64,000 nt of DNA from Metabacillus litoralis (GTDB taxonomy: Bacteria > Bacillota > Bacilli > Bacillales > Bacillaceae). Position 1 is the stretch's first letter, and each line of letters begins with the position of its first letter. The translations under genes and the position numbers were made by a program. Shown here piece by piece: positions 53,571-63,055 of this stretch. The notes under the pieces were generated by a model that ran no database searches, was not told the DNA's origin, and saw only the letters and a program-made list of their open reading frames with translations. The DNA is taken from assembly GCF_020524045.1 (NCBI RefSeq), contig NZ_JAIVKL010000001.1:620001-684000 (forward strand), written 5' to 3'.

Positions 53571-54599
53571 TTAAGTGAAATATTCAACTTTAGCACTAGG
53601 AAAATAATGATCAACATAATCTTCTAGAGTTTCTCTAAGTTCCTGCTCTTGGTCTTTTTGATAAATATATTTACCGATACCATATCTTCCCCATTTATAT
53701 CTTCTTTCTTCTTCATTTAATTCAAGCTTTGTTTTAGGATAGTTCTTCTGGATAACCCTTTTTGCTGGCTTTGTAAATCTGTGCTGAATCATCTCAAATG
53801 TAATATCATTACGAACATCAGATGGAAGTGATGCATCAAGTTTTTCAAAAAGATTTTTGTATCCTTCCTGCCAATTTTCATGAATGTAAATTGGTGCAAC
53901 GATAAAACCTAATGGATATCCTGCTTTTGCTACCTTAACTGCAGCTTCTATTCGTTGATCAAGTGGAGATGTTCCAGGTTCAAAGTTTTTAATAACAAAA
54001 TCAGCATTTATGCTAAAACGAAAACGAGTTTTCCCATTATGCTTTGCGTCTAATAAATGGTCAACATGATGAAACTTTGTGACAAAGCGTAATCTTCCCA
54101 TATCAGTTTGCCCAAAAAATTCTATGGCTGATTTTAGAGAATGTGTTAAATGATCAATTCCTACAATATCTGATGTACAAGAAGCCTCAAACCTTGTTAC
54201 TTGAGGTGCACGTTCCTCCATGTAGGTTTTTGCTTGATCTAAAATTTCGTCAACATTCACATAAGTACGTATATATGGTTTACTTCCCATAGTTGTTTGT
54301 AAATAGCAATAATGACAATGCCCCATACATCCAGTGGCTAATGGAATTGCATACTCAGCAGATGGTTTAGATGTATCAAAATCTAGTGTTTTTCTAACAC
54401 CAACTACTAAAGTGGATTTTGCTGTTCGATATTGTTGAAGATGATTTTTACCTGGGATATTACGAACTTGATTATGTGATGTTGTCTCTCTTATTTCCAA
54501 TCCCATGTTTTCAAATTTCTCTTTCAATTCAACACCACGAGGATATTCTAAAGCTCTTGGCTCTATATAAACTAATTGAGGAACAAAAGGCTTAATCAT
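53571..54599 (-). CDS. splB: spore photoproduct lyase
   Basis: A 342-residue radical-SAM DNA repair enzyme that splits the thymine dimer spore photoproduct during germination. The 4Fe-4S site is the CxxxCxxC in ATGCMGHCHYCYLQT (Cys near 91, 95, 98). The conserved SCTSDIVGIDHLTHSL block contains a further Cys expected to act as hydrogen donor, and RFRFSINADFV and FIVAPIYIHENWQ follow. Length equals B. subtilis SplB. A ribosome site (AAGAAGG) precedes ATG 54599. splA lies upstream with a terminator-like hairpin between. Confidence 0.95.
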   Translation of the reverse strand: MIKPFVPQLVYIEPRALEYPRGVELKEKFENMGLEIRETTSHNQVRNIPGKNHLQQYRTAKSTLVVGVRKTLDFDTSKPSAEYAIPLATGCMGHCHYCYLQTTMGSKPYIRTYVNVDEILDQAKTYMEERAPQVTRFEASCTSDIVGIDHLTHSLKSAIEFFGQTDMGRLRFVTKFHHVDHLLDAKHNGKTRFRFSINADFVIKNFEPGTSPLDQRIEAAVKVAKAGYPLGFIVAPIYIHENWQEGYKNLFEKLDASLPSDVRNDITFEMIQHRFTKPAKRVIQKNYPKTKLELNEEERRYKWGRYGIGKYIYQKDQEQELRETLEDYVDHYFPSAKVEYFT

Positions 54600-54777
54600 T
54601 TTTTACCTTCTTTCTACTTATATAGTTAGTGTCTATACGTATTAACCTTTGTCAAAAACATTAGTGATAACCGGTAAAAATATTTCCTTTTATCTCACTG
54701 TACAATTTCAGATCGTTTATATTGAAAAAAGACCGCTGTCTTCGTAAAAGAATATTTCTTATCCTCTTTTCCCATAA

Positions 54778-54806
54778 AAAAAAGAAGCAAGATATCGCTT
54801 CTTTTC
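54778..54806 (-). terminator. hairpin between splA and splB
   Basis: AAAAAAGAAGC/GCTTCTTTTC stem with eight T on the minus strand, at the splA stop. It would limit readthrough into splB, perhaps under SplA control. Confidence 0.7.
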
Positions 54807-55041
54807 AATCATACTGTTGATAATCAAATATTTCGTTATACAAATCCTCTGCTTCCTCAAAACTAGAAAATATAGCATCATCTTCAGCAAGTGGATGATA
54901 AGCATCATGAAGAAATAGCGCCAATTCACGGGGATTTTTCGGATGTTCGACAACTTCCGCCTTTTCGATATTTGCTACAACAGCAGCATGTGGATTTCGA
55001 TAAATCACATACACTTGATCACCTACGTGAAAATCTCCCAT
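54805..55041 (-). CDS. splA: SplA transcriptional regulator
   Basis: A 78-residue protein matching SplA, the TRAP-related negative regulator of the B. subtilis spl operon. FHVGDQVYVIYRNPHAA at the start, ANIEKAEVVEHP and the acidic FLHDAYHPLAEDDAIF centre are typical. The end is rich in Asp, Glu and Tyr. It probably binds the spl leader RNA or DNA. GAGGAG precedes ATG 55041. Confidence 0.88.
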   Translation of the reverse strand: MGDFHVGDQVYVIYRNPHAAVVANIEKAEVVEHPKNPRELALFLHDAYHPLAEDDAIFSSFEEAEDLYNEIFDYQQYD

Positions 55042-55194
55042 AAAAAATCATCTCCTCTTACGTGCTTGAATCTTCTTTATAGGTTCATTCTAATAGGACA
55101 GAAATATGTATGTAATTCTTAATTAATTTTATCTTTTCTTCTGTATTACTCCTTAAATAGTAAGAATATATCTAAATTTAATGCAGAAAGAAAA

Positions 55195-55223
55195 GCAAAA
55201 GAGACAGGCATTTTACCTGTCTC
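55195..55223 (-). terminator. ptsI operon terminator
   Basis: GAGACAGG/CCTGTCTC stem followed by T-rich sequence on the minus strand, 10 bp beyond the ptsI stop. Confidence 0.85.
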
Positions 55224-55232
55224 CTTAATTAA

Positions 55233-56954
55233 TTATTCAACATTAAACGTCTCTTTTACAAAAGCGACAACTTCTTCAGTTGTAGTCATTGATAAAACAG
55301 TTTCTTTCATGCTTTGTGCTTGTTCTTTAGAAAGACCTTTGATTTGAGTTCTAGCTGGCAGGATAGATGTTGCACTCATTGAGAACTCATCTAAACCTAA
55401 TCCAAGTAACAATGGAATAGCAATCGGATCTCCTGCCATTTCTCCACACATACCTGCCCATTTTCCTTCTTTATGCGCTGCATCAATAACCATAGAGATT
55501 AAGCGTAAAATAGCCGGATTATAAGGCTGATATAAATATGAAACACGTTCGTTCATACGATCTGCTGCCATTGTATATTGAATTAAATCATTAGTACCTA
55601 TGCTAAAGAAATCTACTTCTTTTGCAAATGTATCAGCCATAACAGCTGTTGAAGGAATTTCTACCATGATTCCGATTTCAATAGAATCTGAAACGTTTGT
55701 ACCATTTGCAACAAGCTTTTCTTTTTCTTCTAAAAGAATTGCCTTTGCTTCTCTGAATTCAGTCAGTGTTGCAATCATAGGAAACATTATTTTCAAATTA
55801 CCAAAGCTACTAGCACGTAATAGAGCGCGAAGCTGTGTACGGAAAATATCTTGTTCTTCTAGACATAAACGAATGGCTCTAAATCCTAGGAAAGGATTCA
55901 TTTCTTTCGGAAGATTTAAATATGGTAATTCTTTATCTCCACCTATATCTAAAGTTCGAACAACTACTGGCTTTCCTTCCATTCTTTCAAGAACAGTTTT
56001 GTAAGCATCAAATTGCTCGTCTTCAGTTGGTAGTTGATCTCTTCCCATATATAAGAACTCTGTACGATATAATCCAACAGCTTCTCCGCCATTTTCAAGC
56101 ACACCTTTTACATCATTAGGCGTTCCGATATTAGCTGCAAGCTCAACATGGTGTCCATCTTTAGAAACAGTTGGTTCATTTACTAATTTTGCCCACTCTG
56201 CTTTTTGTGATTCATATTTAGCTTTCTTATCTTCGTAATGAGCAATTTCTTCTGAAGTTGGGTTGATAATCACATCACCATCAAGTCCATCAACAATGAC
56301 CATTACATCATTTTCAATTTTTTCTGTAGCATGCTTTGTACCAACTACAGCAGGAATCTCCATTGAACGTGCCATAATAGCTGAATGAGAAGTACGTCCA
56401 CCAATATCTGTAGTAAATCCCAAAACAAATTGTCGATTTAATTGCGCTGTATCAGATGGTGTTAAATCTTCAGCAATGATCACTACTTCTTCAGAAATTA
56501 AGCTTGGATTTGGAATTTGCACACCAAGTAAATGTGCAATAACACGCTTTGTTACATCACGAATATCTGCTGCACGTTCTTTCATATATTCATTGTCCAT
56601 AGATTCAAACATCGTTACAAACATATCAGCAGTTTCTTTCATTGCAAATTCAGCATTAACAGCTTCTGTGTTAATCCGATCTAGGACAGGATTAAGCAAT
56701 TCAGGATCACTTAATACAAGTAAGTGTGCAGCAAAAATTTCAGCCTTATCCTTACCTAATTCACGATTCGCATGGTCTTTAATTTTCTCTAATTCTGCTT
56801 TTGATTTATCAATTGCTTGTTCAAAACGATTTTTTTCTAAGTCTTTATCTGCAATTTCTCTTTTTTCAATCGTAAGTTCAGGCTCTTCTAGACGGTACGC
56901 TTTTGCAATTGCAATTCCTGCAGAAGCACCTATTCCTTTTAGAAGGTTACTCAT
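55233..56954 (-). CDS. ptsI: phosphoenolpyruvate-protein phosphotransferase (enzyme I)
   Basis: A 573-residue enzyme I, which passes phosphate from PEP to HPr His15. The active-site His lies in [16 protein letters not shown] (near 189). The PEP-binding barrel has [44 protein letters not shown] and GMCGEMAGD with the catalytic Cys. ATG 56954 is the natural start ([13 protein letters not shown]); an in-frame ATG at 56975 lies within ptsH. ptsH ends one base upstream, so translation is coupled. Confidence 0.97.
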   Translation of the reverse strand: MSNLLKGIGASAGIAIAKAYRLEEPELTIEKREIADKDLEKNRFEQAIDKSKAELEKIKDHANRELGKDKAEIFAAHLLVLSDPELLNPVLDRINTEAVNAEFAMKETADMFVTMFESMDNEYMKERAADIRDVTKRVIAHLLGVQIPNPSLISEEVVIIAEDLTPSDTAQLNRQFVLGFTTDIGGRTSHSAIMARSMEIPAVVGTKHATEKIENDVMVIVDGLDGDVIINPTSEEIAHYEDKKAKYESQKAEWAKLVNEPTVSKDGHHVELAANIGTPNDVKGVLENGGEAVGLYRTEFLYMGRDQLPTEDEQFDAYKTVLERMEGKPVVVRTLDIGGDKELPYLNLPKEMNPFLGFRAIRLCLEEQDIFRTQLRALLRASSFGNLKIMFPMIATLTEFREAKAILLEEKEKLVANGTNVSDSIEIGIMVEIPSTAVMADTFAKEVDFFSIGTNDLIQYTMAADRMNERVSYLYQPYNPAILRLISMVIDAAHKEGKWAGMCGEMAGDPIAIPLLLGLGLDEFSMSATSILPARTQIKGLSKEQAQSMKETVLSMTTTEEVVAFVKETFNVE

Positions 56955-56955
56955 A

Positions 56956-57222
56956 TTATTCGCCAAGCCCCTCATTTTTCAACGTTTGACCAATACCTTC
57001 GATCGCTTCATCAGCATCTGTTCCAGCAGCTATAATTTTAATTTGAGATCCTTGTGGAATTCCTAAGCTCATAACACCCATAATTGATTTAAGGTTAACT
57101 GTTTTACCGTTGTATTCTAAGTTAACATCAGCATCATATTTACTTGCTGTTTGAACTAAAACTGTTGCTGGACGTGCATGAATTCCTGTTTCTGCTGTTA
57201 CTGTAAAAGTTTTTTCTGCCAT
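56956..57222 (-). CDS. ptsH: phosphocarrier protein HPr
   Basis: An 88-residue HPr. His15 is in TGIHARPAT, the site phosphorylated by enzyme I, and Ser46 is in [11 protein letters not shown], the HPr-kinase site that makes HPr-Ser-P the CcpA corepressor. It couples sugar uptake with carbon catabolite control. It lies between ptsG (91 bp upstream, with a hairpin) and ptsI. Confidence 0.97.
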   Translation of the reverse strand: MAEKTFTVTAETGIHARPATVLVQTASKYDADVNLEYNGKTVNLKSIMGVMSLGIPQGSQIKIIAAGTDADEAIEGIGQTLKNEGLGE

Positions 57223-57277
57223 TTTTAATCAATCTCCTTTAAATTCATTCATTTATCTTCAAGATATTATTTTATCA

Positions 57278-57303
57278 GCCACACTTTAAAAAACAAGTGT
57301 GGC
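57278..57303 (-). terminator. hairpin between ptsG and ptsH
   Basis: GCCACACTT/AAGTGTGGC with an 8-base loop. The T run is on the plus-strand side, so leftward termination is partial at most; processing or attenuation is likely. Confidence 0.5.
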
Positions 57304-57313
57304 GATTTTTTTA

Positions 57314-59419
57314 TTAACCTTCAATGGATATAATATCTGAATCTTTAGCCGTAATTTTCCCTTTAGCTTGTATACTAATTGTTTGGTTCTCTTTTAGATT
57401 CGTAAATACAATTGGTGTTATCACAGAAGGAGCATGTTGTTTTACATAATCAAGGTTAACTTCAAGTAGTTTTTGTCCTTGTTCAACAACATCACCTTCT
57501 TGAACAAATGCTTCAAACCCTTCACCTTTAAGGTTAACTGTATCAATTCCAAAATGGATTAAGATTTCTTTCCCACCTTCAGATTGTAATCCAATCGCAT
57601 GCTTAGTAGGAAAAACATTTAAAATCTTACCGTTTACTGGTGACACAACTGTTCCATTTGAAGGTAAAATTGCAAAACCATCACCCATCATTTTCCCTGA
57701 GAAAACTTGATCTGGAACCTCAGTAATTGACTTTATTTCACCTGTAATTGGTGCAATAAATGTCTCATCTTTCACTTCGTTTTTCAAACCATCTGCCACA
57801 ACATCCTCAACTTGCTCTTGTACTTCTTTTTCTTGAGAGTGTGTTTTCGATGCTTTAGGACGCTTACCAGACATAACATCTTGGATTTGTGTTTTTAAGT
57901 TATCTGATTTTGGTCCAAAGATTGCTTGAATATTATTTCCAACTTCTAAAACGCCAGAAGCACCGAGTTTTTTCAAACGATTTTTATCTACGCCTTTACT
58001 ATCATTAACAGTAACACGTAAACGTGTAATACAAGCATCTAGATGTTTAATATTCTCAGCACCACCGAATGACTCTAACACTTGATATGGTAGATCTCCA
58101 GCAGTAGTTTTTGTTTCATTTTCATCTGCTGTCTCTACATCAGCTTCTTCACGTCCTGGTGTAGCAAGGTTCCATTTACGAATGGCAAAACGGAAACCGA
58201 AGTAATAAATAACCGCAAACACTAAACCTACAGGAATGACTAACCACCAGTTAGTTTGTGAGTTTAATACCCCAAACAATAAGAAATCAATTAGTCCACC
58301 AGAGAATGTCATACCAATTTTAACATCAAGCATGTGCATAACCATAAAAGATAGTCCTGCAAAAATGGCATGAATACCAAATAACACTGGAGCAACGAAT
58401 AAGAATGAGAATTCAAGTGGCTCGGTAATACCTGTTAAAAATGAAGTTAAAGCTGCTGATCCCATTAATCCAGCAACAACCTTTTTATGTTCAGGTCTTG
58501 CTTCATGATAAATCGCTAATGCTGCAGCTGGTAAACCGAACATCATGAATGGGAATTTACCTGTCATAAACGTACCAGCCGTTAAATCTTGTACATTATC
58601 TTTTATTTGATTAAAGAATATGGTTTGATCACCACGAACTGTATCTCCTGCTGCATTTACATAACTTCCAAATTCGAACCAGAAAGGTGAATAGAAAATA
58701 TGATGCAACCCAAATGGAATTAATGAACGCTCAATAACACCAAATATAAATGCAGCCAATGTTCTGTTTGCATCTAATAAATTTGTAGAGAATGAATTTA
58801 AACCAGTTTGGATCGGAGGCCAAACAAAGTACATGACAATCCCAAGTAACACTGCAGCAGCAGCAGTTACAATTGGTACAAATCGTTTACCTGCAAAAAA
58901 TCCTAAGTATTGGGGTAATTCAATTGTAAAGAATCGATTGTACATTGCAGCAGCAATAATACCGACGATAATACCGCCAAATACACCGGTTTGTAATGTT
59001 GGAATACCTAGTACATTACCATATGCTGCACTATTATTTGCTAAGAACTCTGTTAATTCCACACCACCACCAGGTAATGTTCCAACCCCTTTTAAAATAC
59101 TGCTCATTGTTACATTCATGATTAAGTATCCAATTAAAGCAGCTATCCCTGCAACACCATCACCATTTGCCAAGCCTATTGCAACACCTACAGCAAAGAG
59201 CACTGGTAAATTAGAAAAAACAATATTCCCTGCATTTTCCATAACGCTAGCAATTAAAATAACCCAATCGCTTGTTAGGAATGGTGCTAAATCTGTAAGT
59301 GTTTCATTTTGTAGTGCATTACCTAATGCAAGTAATAAACCTGCAGCAGGTAACAATGCTACTGGTAACATTAATGCACGTCCAACTTTCTGTAAGACGC
59401 CAAACGCATTTTTAAACAT
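57314..59419 (-). CDS. ptsG: glucose PTS transporter EIICBA
   Basis: A 701-residue fused glucose permease. The EIIC membrane domain (about 1-410, ten or so helices; [21 protein letters not shown] at the start, [12 protein letters not shown] near 330) is followed by EIIB (about 450-530, phospho-Cys in [11 protein letters not shown]) and EIIA (about 570-700, phospho-His in [13 protein letters not shown]). It imports and phosphorylates glucose. ATG 59419 has GGAGG nine bases upstream. Expression is expected to depend on GlcT through the leader element at 59565-59675. Confidence 0.96.
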   Translation of the reverse strand: MFKNAFGVLQKVGRALMLPVALLPAAGLLLALGNALQNETLTDLAPFLTSDWVILIASVMENAGNIVFSNLPVLFAVGVAIGLANGDGVAGIAALIGYLIMNVTMSSILKGVGTLPGGGVELTEFLANNSAAYGNVLGIPTLQTGVFGGIIVGIIAAAMYNRFFTIELPQYLGFFAGKRFVPIVTAAAAVLLGIVMYFVWPPIQTGLNSFSTNLLDANRTLAAFIFGVIERSLIPFGLHHIFYSPFWFEFGSYVNAAGDTVRGDQTIFFNQIKDNVQDLTAGTFMTGKFPFMMFGLPAAALAIYHEARPEHKKVVAGLMGSAALTSFLTGITEPLEFSFLFVAPVLFGIHAIFAGLSFMVMHMLDVKIGMTFSGGLIDFLLFGVLNSQTNWWLVIPVGLVFAVIYYFGFRFAIRKWNLATPGREEADVETADENETKTTAGDLPYQVLESFGGAENIKHLDACITRLRVTVNDSKGVDKNRLKKLGASGVLEVGNNIQAIFGPKSDNLKTQIQDVMSGKRPKASKTHSQEKEVQEQVEDVVADGLKNEVKDETFIAPITGEIKSITEVPDQVFSGKMMGDGFAILPSNGTVVSPVNGKILNVFPTKHAIGLQSEGGKEILIHFGIDTVNLKGEGFEAFVQEGDVVEQGQKLLEVNLDYVKQHAPSVITPIVFTNLKENQTISIQAKGKITAKDSDIISIEG

Positions 59420-59564
59420 ACTTGTACCTCCTATTTTCAATATTAATTTTAATAATAAAAGTCATGTGTGAAGCGTATACAGTTTAAGACTTAAAAACCG
59501 GAAAAGATCACTTTTTGTTACGTAAACGACTTGCCTAATTTAGCAATAATTAGTTTTAGATGCA

Positions 59565-59675
59565 CAAAAAAGGCATGAGTGAACACGTTTTTAAACTGTC
59601 ATTAGGTATACTTCCCCAAAACAGCAAATAAAAACATTTTGTTCACTCATGCCTGATCGAATCAGTAACACGTGA
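59565..59675 (-). promoter_or_regulatory. GlcT antitermination leader of ptsG (RAT plus terminator)
   Basis: On the minus strand ACGTGTTACTGATTCGATCA (59674-59655) followed by GGCATGAGTGA matches the B. subtilis ptsG RAT as I recall it. Its 3' part is the left arm of a terminator: AGGCATGAGTGAACA pairs perfectly over 15 bp with 59571-59585 and ends in TTTTTTG. GlcT binding to the RAT would block this terminator when glucose is present. The 55-base loop is unusually large. Confidence 0.88.
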
Positions 59676-59694
59676 AAAAAAATATCGGTTACAT

Positions 59695-60543
59695 TTATTT
59701 ATTTGTTAATCGATATAAGTGCATTGTTAAGAAAACTGCTTCTGCTTCATAAACAGGTTTTCTTAAAACCTGTTGCATTACTTTTATCATTTTCCATGAA
59801 GTATTGTAGCATAATGGATATTCGCTTTTCAAGAGTAATGATAATTTTTCTGGTTCAGCCACAGATTCCCCAGTATTAATTCTTTCAATTGTATGACGGA
59901 TATGGCGAATTAATCTTAAATAATTAACACTTTCACGATCCACTTTAATTTTTAATGATTCCTCAATAACTTCAGTTAGATTACTAATCAACTGAGAGTA
60001 TTGATTCACTTCTGAAAGAGGTTTATCTGAAATAGAACTGTGAATATGTAAAGCGATAAATCCAATCTCACCTTCTGGCAATATAACATTTAATTTATGA
60101 TTTAAAAGCTCTACTACATTTTTAGCAAGATTGTATTCAAAAGGATAAAGTGATTTCGTTTCTAATAAAAAGGGGTTTTTTATATCCATCCCTTGTTGTA
60201 AACGCTTTAAAGCAAAAGTGATATGATCTGTTAAAGCAATATGGATATGTTCATTAATTGGTTGGTCAACCATCTCTGATATATACTGAATGGCATCTTG
60301 GACGGCTTCTAACATTTCATCATCAATATCTGTTAAAAGCATTTTGTATTGTTCTTGTTCTTTTTTGTTTTTCAACACGAACATTTTGTCATAGCCGTCT
60401 TCATCAATGACATCGCCTATTTTCTTCCCAAATCCGATTCCTTTACCAATCAACACAACTTCTCCAAATAGGTTATGTTCGACAATTAGCACATTGTTAT
60501 TTAATGTTTTCTTTATTTCAAAGGACTCCTTCACGAAATCCAC
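59695..60543 (-). CDS. glcT: transcription antiterminator GlcT
   Basis: A 282-residue BglG/SacY-family antiterminator: CAT RNA-binding domain (about 8-63, NNNVLIVEHNLFGEVVLIGKG) and two PTS regulation domains (about 70-170 and 175-282). PRD histidines include NEHIHIALTDH, IALHIHSS, LRLIRHIRHTIER and LTMHLYRL. Phosphorylation by PtsG/HPr controls its binding to the ptsG leader. Translation starts at GTG 60543 with AAAGGAG close upstream. It lies directly upstream of ptsG, as in B. subtilis. Confidence 0.95.
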   Translation of the reverse strand: MDFVKESFEIKKTLNNNVLIVEHNLFGEVVLIGKGIGFGKKIGDVIDEDGYDKMFVLKNKKEQEQYKMLLTDIDDEMLEAVQDAIQYISEMVDQPINEHIHIALTDHITFALKRLQQGMDIKNPFLLETKSLYPFEYNLAKNVVELLNHKLNVILPEGEIGFIALHIHSSISDKPLSEVNQYSQLISNLTEVIEESLKIKVDRESVNYLRLIRHIRHTIERINTGESVAEPEKLSLLLKSEYPLCYNTSWKMIKVMQQVLRKPVYEAEAVFLTMHLYRLTNK

Positions 60544-60657
60544 AGCTCCTTTGTTATTGAATCCTACATATCGTACAGGAGTTATGTGCGAACGTCAATG
60601 CATTTGTCGATTTCTGCTTAGAAATCGAGATATTTACTTGAAATCTCTACTGCATAT

Positions 60658-61083
60658 TCACCTTGTGTCAAATTCATTTGGAAGATAATGATCTTTGTGA
60701 AACTGCTTTGATGTTCCTACAAAAAAATATTCAGTTGTTCCTCCACTTAACTCTCTGCCACTAGAAGATCCATGAACCATCTTTCCAGGAATTAATTTTT
60801 TTCGCTGACCATCTTTATTAATATAAAAATATTTGTTTGTTGCCCAGCCTTCATGAATATGCTGTTCTGGTGTTTTAACAACTCCAGTTGAACTGACACG
60901 ATATTCTTGTAGCTTTGATGAAGTTGATGTTTTAAGAGTTTGTCCAACTTCCGCATTATATTTAACTTTTACCCAACCTGTATATCCATCTGGTATAAGA
61001 AAGGTCCTTGGAGAAACTTGATCATCTTGCTTACATCCAAAAAGGAAAAACAAACTTAAAAAAACCACAAGTAACTTTTTCAT
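60658..61083 (-). CDS. small lipoprotein of unknown function
   Basis: A 141-residue lipoprotein with a lipobox near residue 17 (FLFGC). The mature domain begins FLIPDGYTGWVKVKYN, a pattern I have seen in small Bacillus lipoproteins, and ends with TTEYFFVGTSKQFHKDH. It is probably beta-rich and membrane-anchored outside the cell. GAGGTG precedes ATG 61083. It is divergent from the secreted protein at 61193. Confidence 0.72.
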   Translation of the reverse strand: MKKLLVVFLSLFFLFGCKQDDQVSPRTFLIPDGYTGWVKVKYNAEVGQTLKTSTSSKLQEYRVSSTGVVKTPEQHIHEGWATNKYFYINKDGQRKKLIPGKMVHGSSSGRELSGGTTEYFFVGTSKQFHKDHYLPNEFDTR

Positions 61084-61192
61084 TTATCTTATCACCTCTT
61101 AATATATAGAATGGCAATTTTCATTCATAATATTAAACGAAATTTTAATTTGAATTATATTGAATGGATATACTTAGGAAGAGGTGAATAAC

Positions 61193-61621
61193 TTGAGGAA
61201 AAAAGCATTTTTTATTACACTATTACTCATTTCACTAACCTTTCTGGTTAATCACATAGTTAAAGCTGAAGAATTAAACATTAAGGTTATGGAATTAAAA
61301 ACAAATAAAGTGATTTCAGAATCTCAATCTTCTTTAGAACTTGATAAAGAAGGGAAAAAAGCAATAAAATCTATAAAAAAAATAACCGTTGAAGCTAATC
61401 CATTGCCAAATGAAGGATATCTTTTCAAATTAACTTTCACTAAACCAGTAAAGGTTAAAAATAAATGGTTCAATGATATTATTAGTGAGGTTATTCTCAT
61501 TTGTGATTCGACACATGCAAAAGAAGGGAAAATTGTTTTATACACAGATGAAAATACTCCGATGTTTTTTGATATAGAGTATGAATTTACAATCCTTTCA
61601 GAAAAATTAAATATAAAATGA
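61193..61621 (+). CDS. small secreted protein of unknown function
   Basis: A 142-residue protein with an N-terminal signal peptide (LRKKAFFITLLLISLTFL; likely cleavage after VKAEE region). The mature part is Lys-rich with alternating strand-like segments (ITVEANPLPNEGYLFKLTF, VILICDSTHAKEGKIVLYT). I start at TTG 61193, with GAGGTG six bases upstream; the in-frame GTG at 61184 is part of that site. No family recognised. Confidence 0.65.
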   Translation: MRKKAFFITLLLISLTFLVNHIVKAEELNIKVMELKTNKVISESQSSLELDKEGKKAIKSIKKITVEANPLPNEGYLFKLTFTKPVKVKNKWFNDIISEVILICDSTHAKEGKIVLYTDENTPMFFDIEYEFTILSEKLNIK

Positions 61622-61668
61622 TCATTAATAAATTCTACTCATATTTCCTTTTATGATATAATAATTAT

Positions 61669-61758
61669 TAATGACCGTGGATGTTACCGCATCCACAGTC
61701 TGCAGTCTTTACTGAAAAAAGAAAACTTTTTAGACCTACTAGTAGGTCTATTTTTTTT
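61669..61758 (+). ncRNA. antisense antitoxin RNA candidate
   Basis: An extended -10 (TGATATAAT, -10 at 61657-61662) precedes about 90 nt with two hairpins: GTGGATG/CATCCAC (61679-61698 region) and TAGACCTACT/AGTAGGTCTA (61731-61750), the second followed by eight T. There is no ORF. It converges on the toxin gene and overlaps its 3' end, the arrangement of RatA/TxpA. The -35 is weak. Confidence 0.65.
61731..61758 (+). terminator. terminator of the antisense RNA
   Basis: A perfect 20-base palindrome, TAGACCTACTAGTAGGTCTA, then eight T on the plus strand. Its right arm includes the toxin stop codon read leftward. Confidence 0.85.
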
Positions 61759-61834
61759 GCGTAAAAGCTAGAATCGCAACAATTAATGAGGCAAACGTGA
61801 ACATAACAATTAAACTTTCAAAAATCGTCAACAA
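61748..61834 (-). CDS. TxpA/BsrG-like hydrophobic toxin peptide
   Basis: A 28-residue peptide, LLTIFESLIVMFTFASLIVA then ILAFTQKK. The FESLIVMFTFASLI segment parallels YESLMVMIGFANLI of B. subtilis TxpA and YESLMIMINFG of BsrG, type I toxins that act at the membrane. Start is TTG 61834 (or the next TTG) behind a very strong AAAGGGGGTGAT. That ribosome site pairs with CCCCTT upstream in a CCCCTTgtgaAAGGGG hairpin, which would hold translation down. The hydrophobic core plus Lys-Lys end is typical. Confidence 0.8.
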   Translation of the reverse strand: MLTIFESLIVMFTFASLIVAILAFTQKK

Positions 61835-61837
61835 GTA

Positions 61838-61892
61838 TCACCCCCTTTCACAAGGGGCTTGTTAGCCCAATGACTGCTAACTAATTGTATCA
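61838..61892 (-). promoter_or_regulatory. toxin promoter and ribosome-site-sequestering leader
   Basis: Extended -10 TGATACAAT on the minus strand (61892-61884). The leader carries GTTAGC...GGCTAAC and then CCCCTTGTGAAAGGGG, the latter enclosing the toxin ribosome site. Confidence 0.6.
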
Positions 61893-62076
61893 TAAAAATA
61901 ACGCTTTTTGGAACATACGTTCTATTTTAGTTATTTCCTCCTAAATTAATGTCTTTAGTATTTATGAGTTAAGTATATCTAGAGAACATCAAGGCAAACC
62001 TCATATCTAGTAAATGATTGATTTTTAAGACCTCATTATCATTCCCTCTTAAGAAAATTAAGAGGCTTAATAACGT

Positions 62077-62407
62077 GGCTGGGACATAAGTATGAAAGAC
62101 ATTAATAAACCCGAATTATTAGGTGATATGGAAAAGAAACATTCTCCTGTTAGTTCGGGTTTTTATCTGCTGTCTTCAATTAGATTTTTTGATTTTGCAT
62201 ACCATTTTTAAAAACTAGTGGAATATAGCGGACGACATTTGACTCCTGCGTGTGCAGAGGAAAGGCTGAGACCCAACAGGCGAGGCTTAGCTTCCTCCCC
62301 GGCGAATCTTATGTCTGCAGCGTAATGAAACGAACTTGCTTCGTTCAACTTAACTGAATTTAGGTTTATACGTCTTTTTGTATGACATCTTTCATTATGT
62401 CCCAGCC
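62077..62407 (+). repeat. GGCTGGGACATAA-ended repeat with family 2-like core
   Basis: Inverted ends GGCTGGGACATAAGTATGAAAG and CTTTCATTATGTCCCAGCC. Inside lie a terminator-like AACCCGAA/TTCGGGTTTTT hairpin (62108-62165) and a GC-rich segment (GACTCCTGCGTG, GAGACCCAACAGGCG, at 62240-62315) related to the family 2 core. An open frame on the minus strand is part of the repeat. The stretch 61893-62076 shows no gene. Confidence 0.75.
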
Positions 62408-62433
62408 TCTTACTAACACCTCTTAACACATCT

Positions 62434-62703
62434 TCAAATTCTTTTGATAATGACTGAAGGTTTTTTTGACTCTTCAATCGTATTATAAGCAATTTTCACT
62501 TTAGCAAGTGTTCCTTTAAGAATTTCTTCATGATTTGATTCTGGAGATAAGTACATAACCGAAAAGTCGCACATAGCTCTAGCAAGTAACTCAATTGTCT
62601 TTTCATGTTCACTCATACTCTTACCTTGCCTATCTTTTACAGACATCCTTATAATATCATTTGAAATTTTTTGAATTAATTCTACTTTCTTATTATCGTT
62701 CAC
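62434..62703 (-). CDS. 89-residue hypothetical protein
   Basis: A helical, soluble small protein of unknown function, beginning VNDNKKVELIQKISNDIIRM and containing SMSEHEKTIELLARAMCDFS. I choose GTG 62703 because GGGGAG lies six bases upstream; the open frame extends further but without another ribosome site. The tail is Lys/Ile-rich. It lies next to the GGCTGGGACATAA repeat, with no operon partner. Confidence 0.6.
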   Translation of the reverse strand: MNDNKKVELIQKISNDIIRMSVKDRQGKSMSEHEKTIELLARAMCDFSVMYLSPESNHEEILKGTLAKVKIAYNTIEESKKPSVIIKRI

Positions 62704-63055
62704 ACCATTCTCCCCTTTCTCTAGGTACAAAATGATCGCTCTTATCATCATACGTATGGAGAAAAGAAATATGGCAAATTCTTTTATAAAAGCTTTATGC
62801 GATGTAGTAATACAACAACTTAATCGCAAAAAACGATCTTACCTTTCTTAAGTCTCTGTTAATCCTTTATTGTTGATTTCCTTTACACTATTATTTTCAG
62901 TGGAAAAATATATAATCCAATCGACAAATTTCTAAAAATCTTTAATAAAGCTCTTAAAAAAAGGCGAAAATTTGTTCGTTTTTACTGGATAAAAGAATGT
63001 ATGTTCGCATATAATGATTATATACAAACAAACAAAATGAAAGGTGTAGAATGTT

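Noticed and set aside
56476-57066. A long rightward open frame of 196 codons
   Set aside because: It is the Ser-rich antisense shadow of ptsI and ptsH, whose coding identity is certain.
58833-59471. A 212-codon rightward open frame
   Set aside because: Antisense shadow of ptsG with low-complexity translation and no ribosome site.
62208-62492. A 94-codon leftward open frame
   Set aside because: It covers the GGCTGGGACATAA repeat core and overlaps the better supported gene at 62434-62703.
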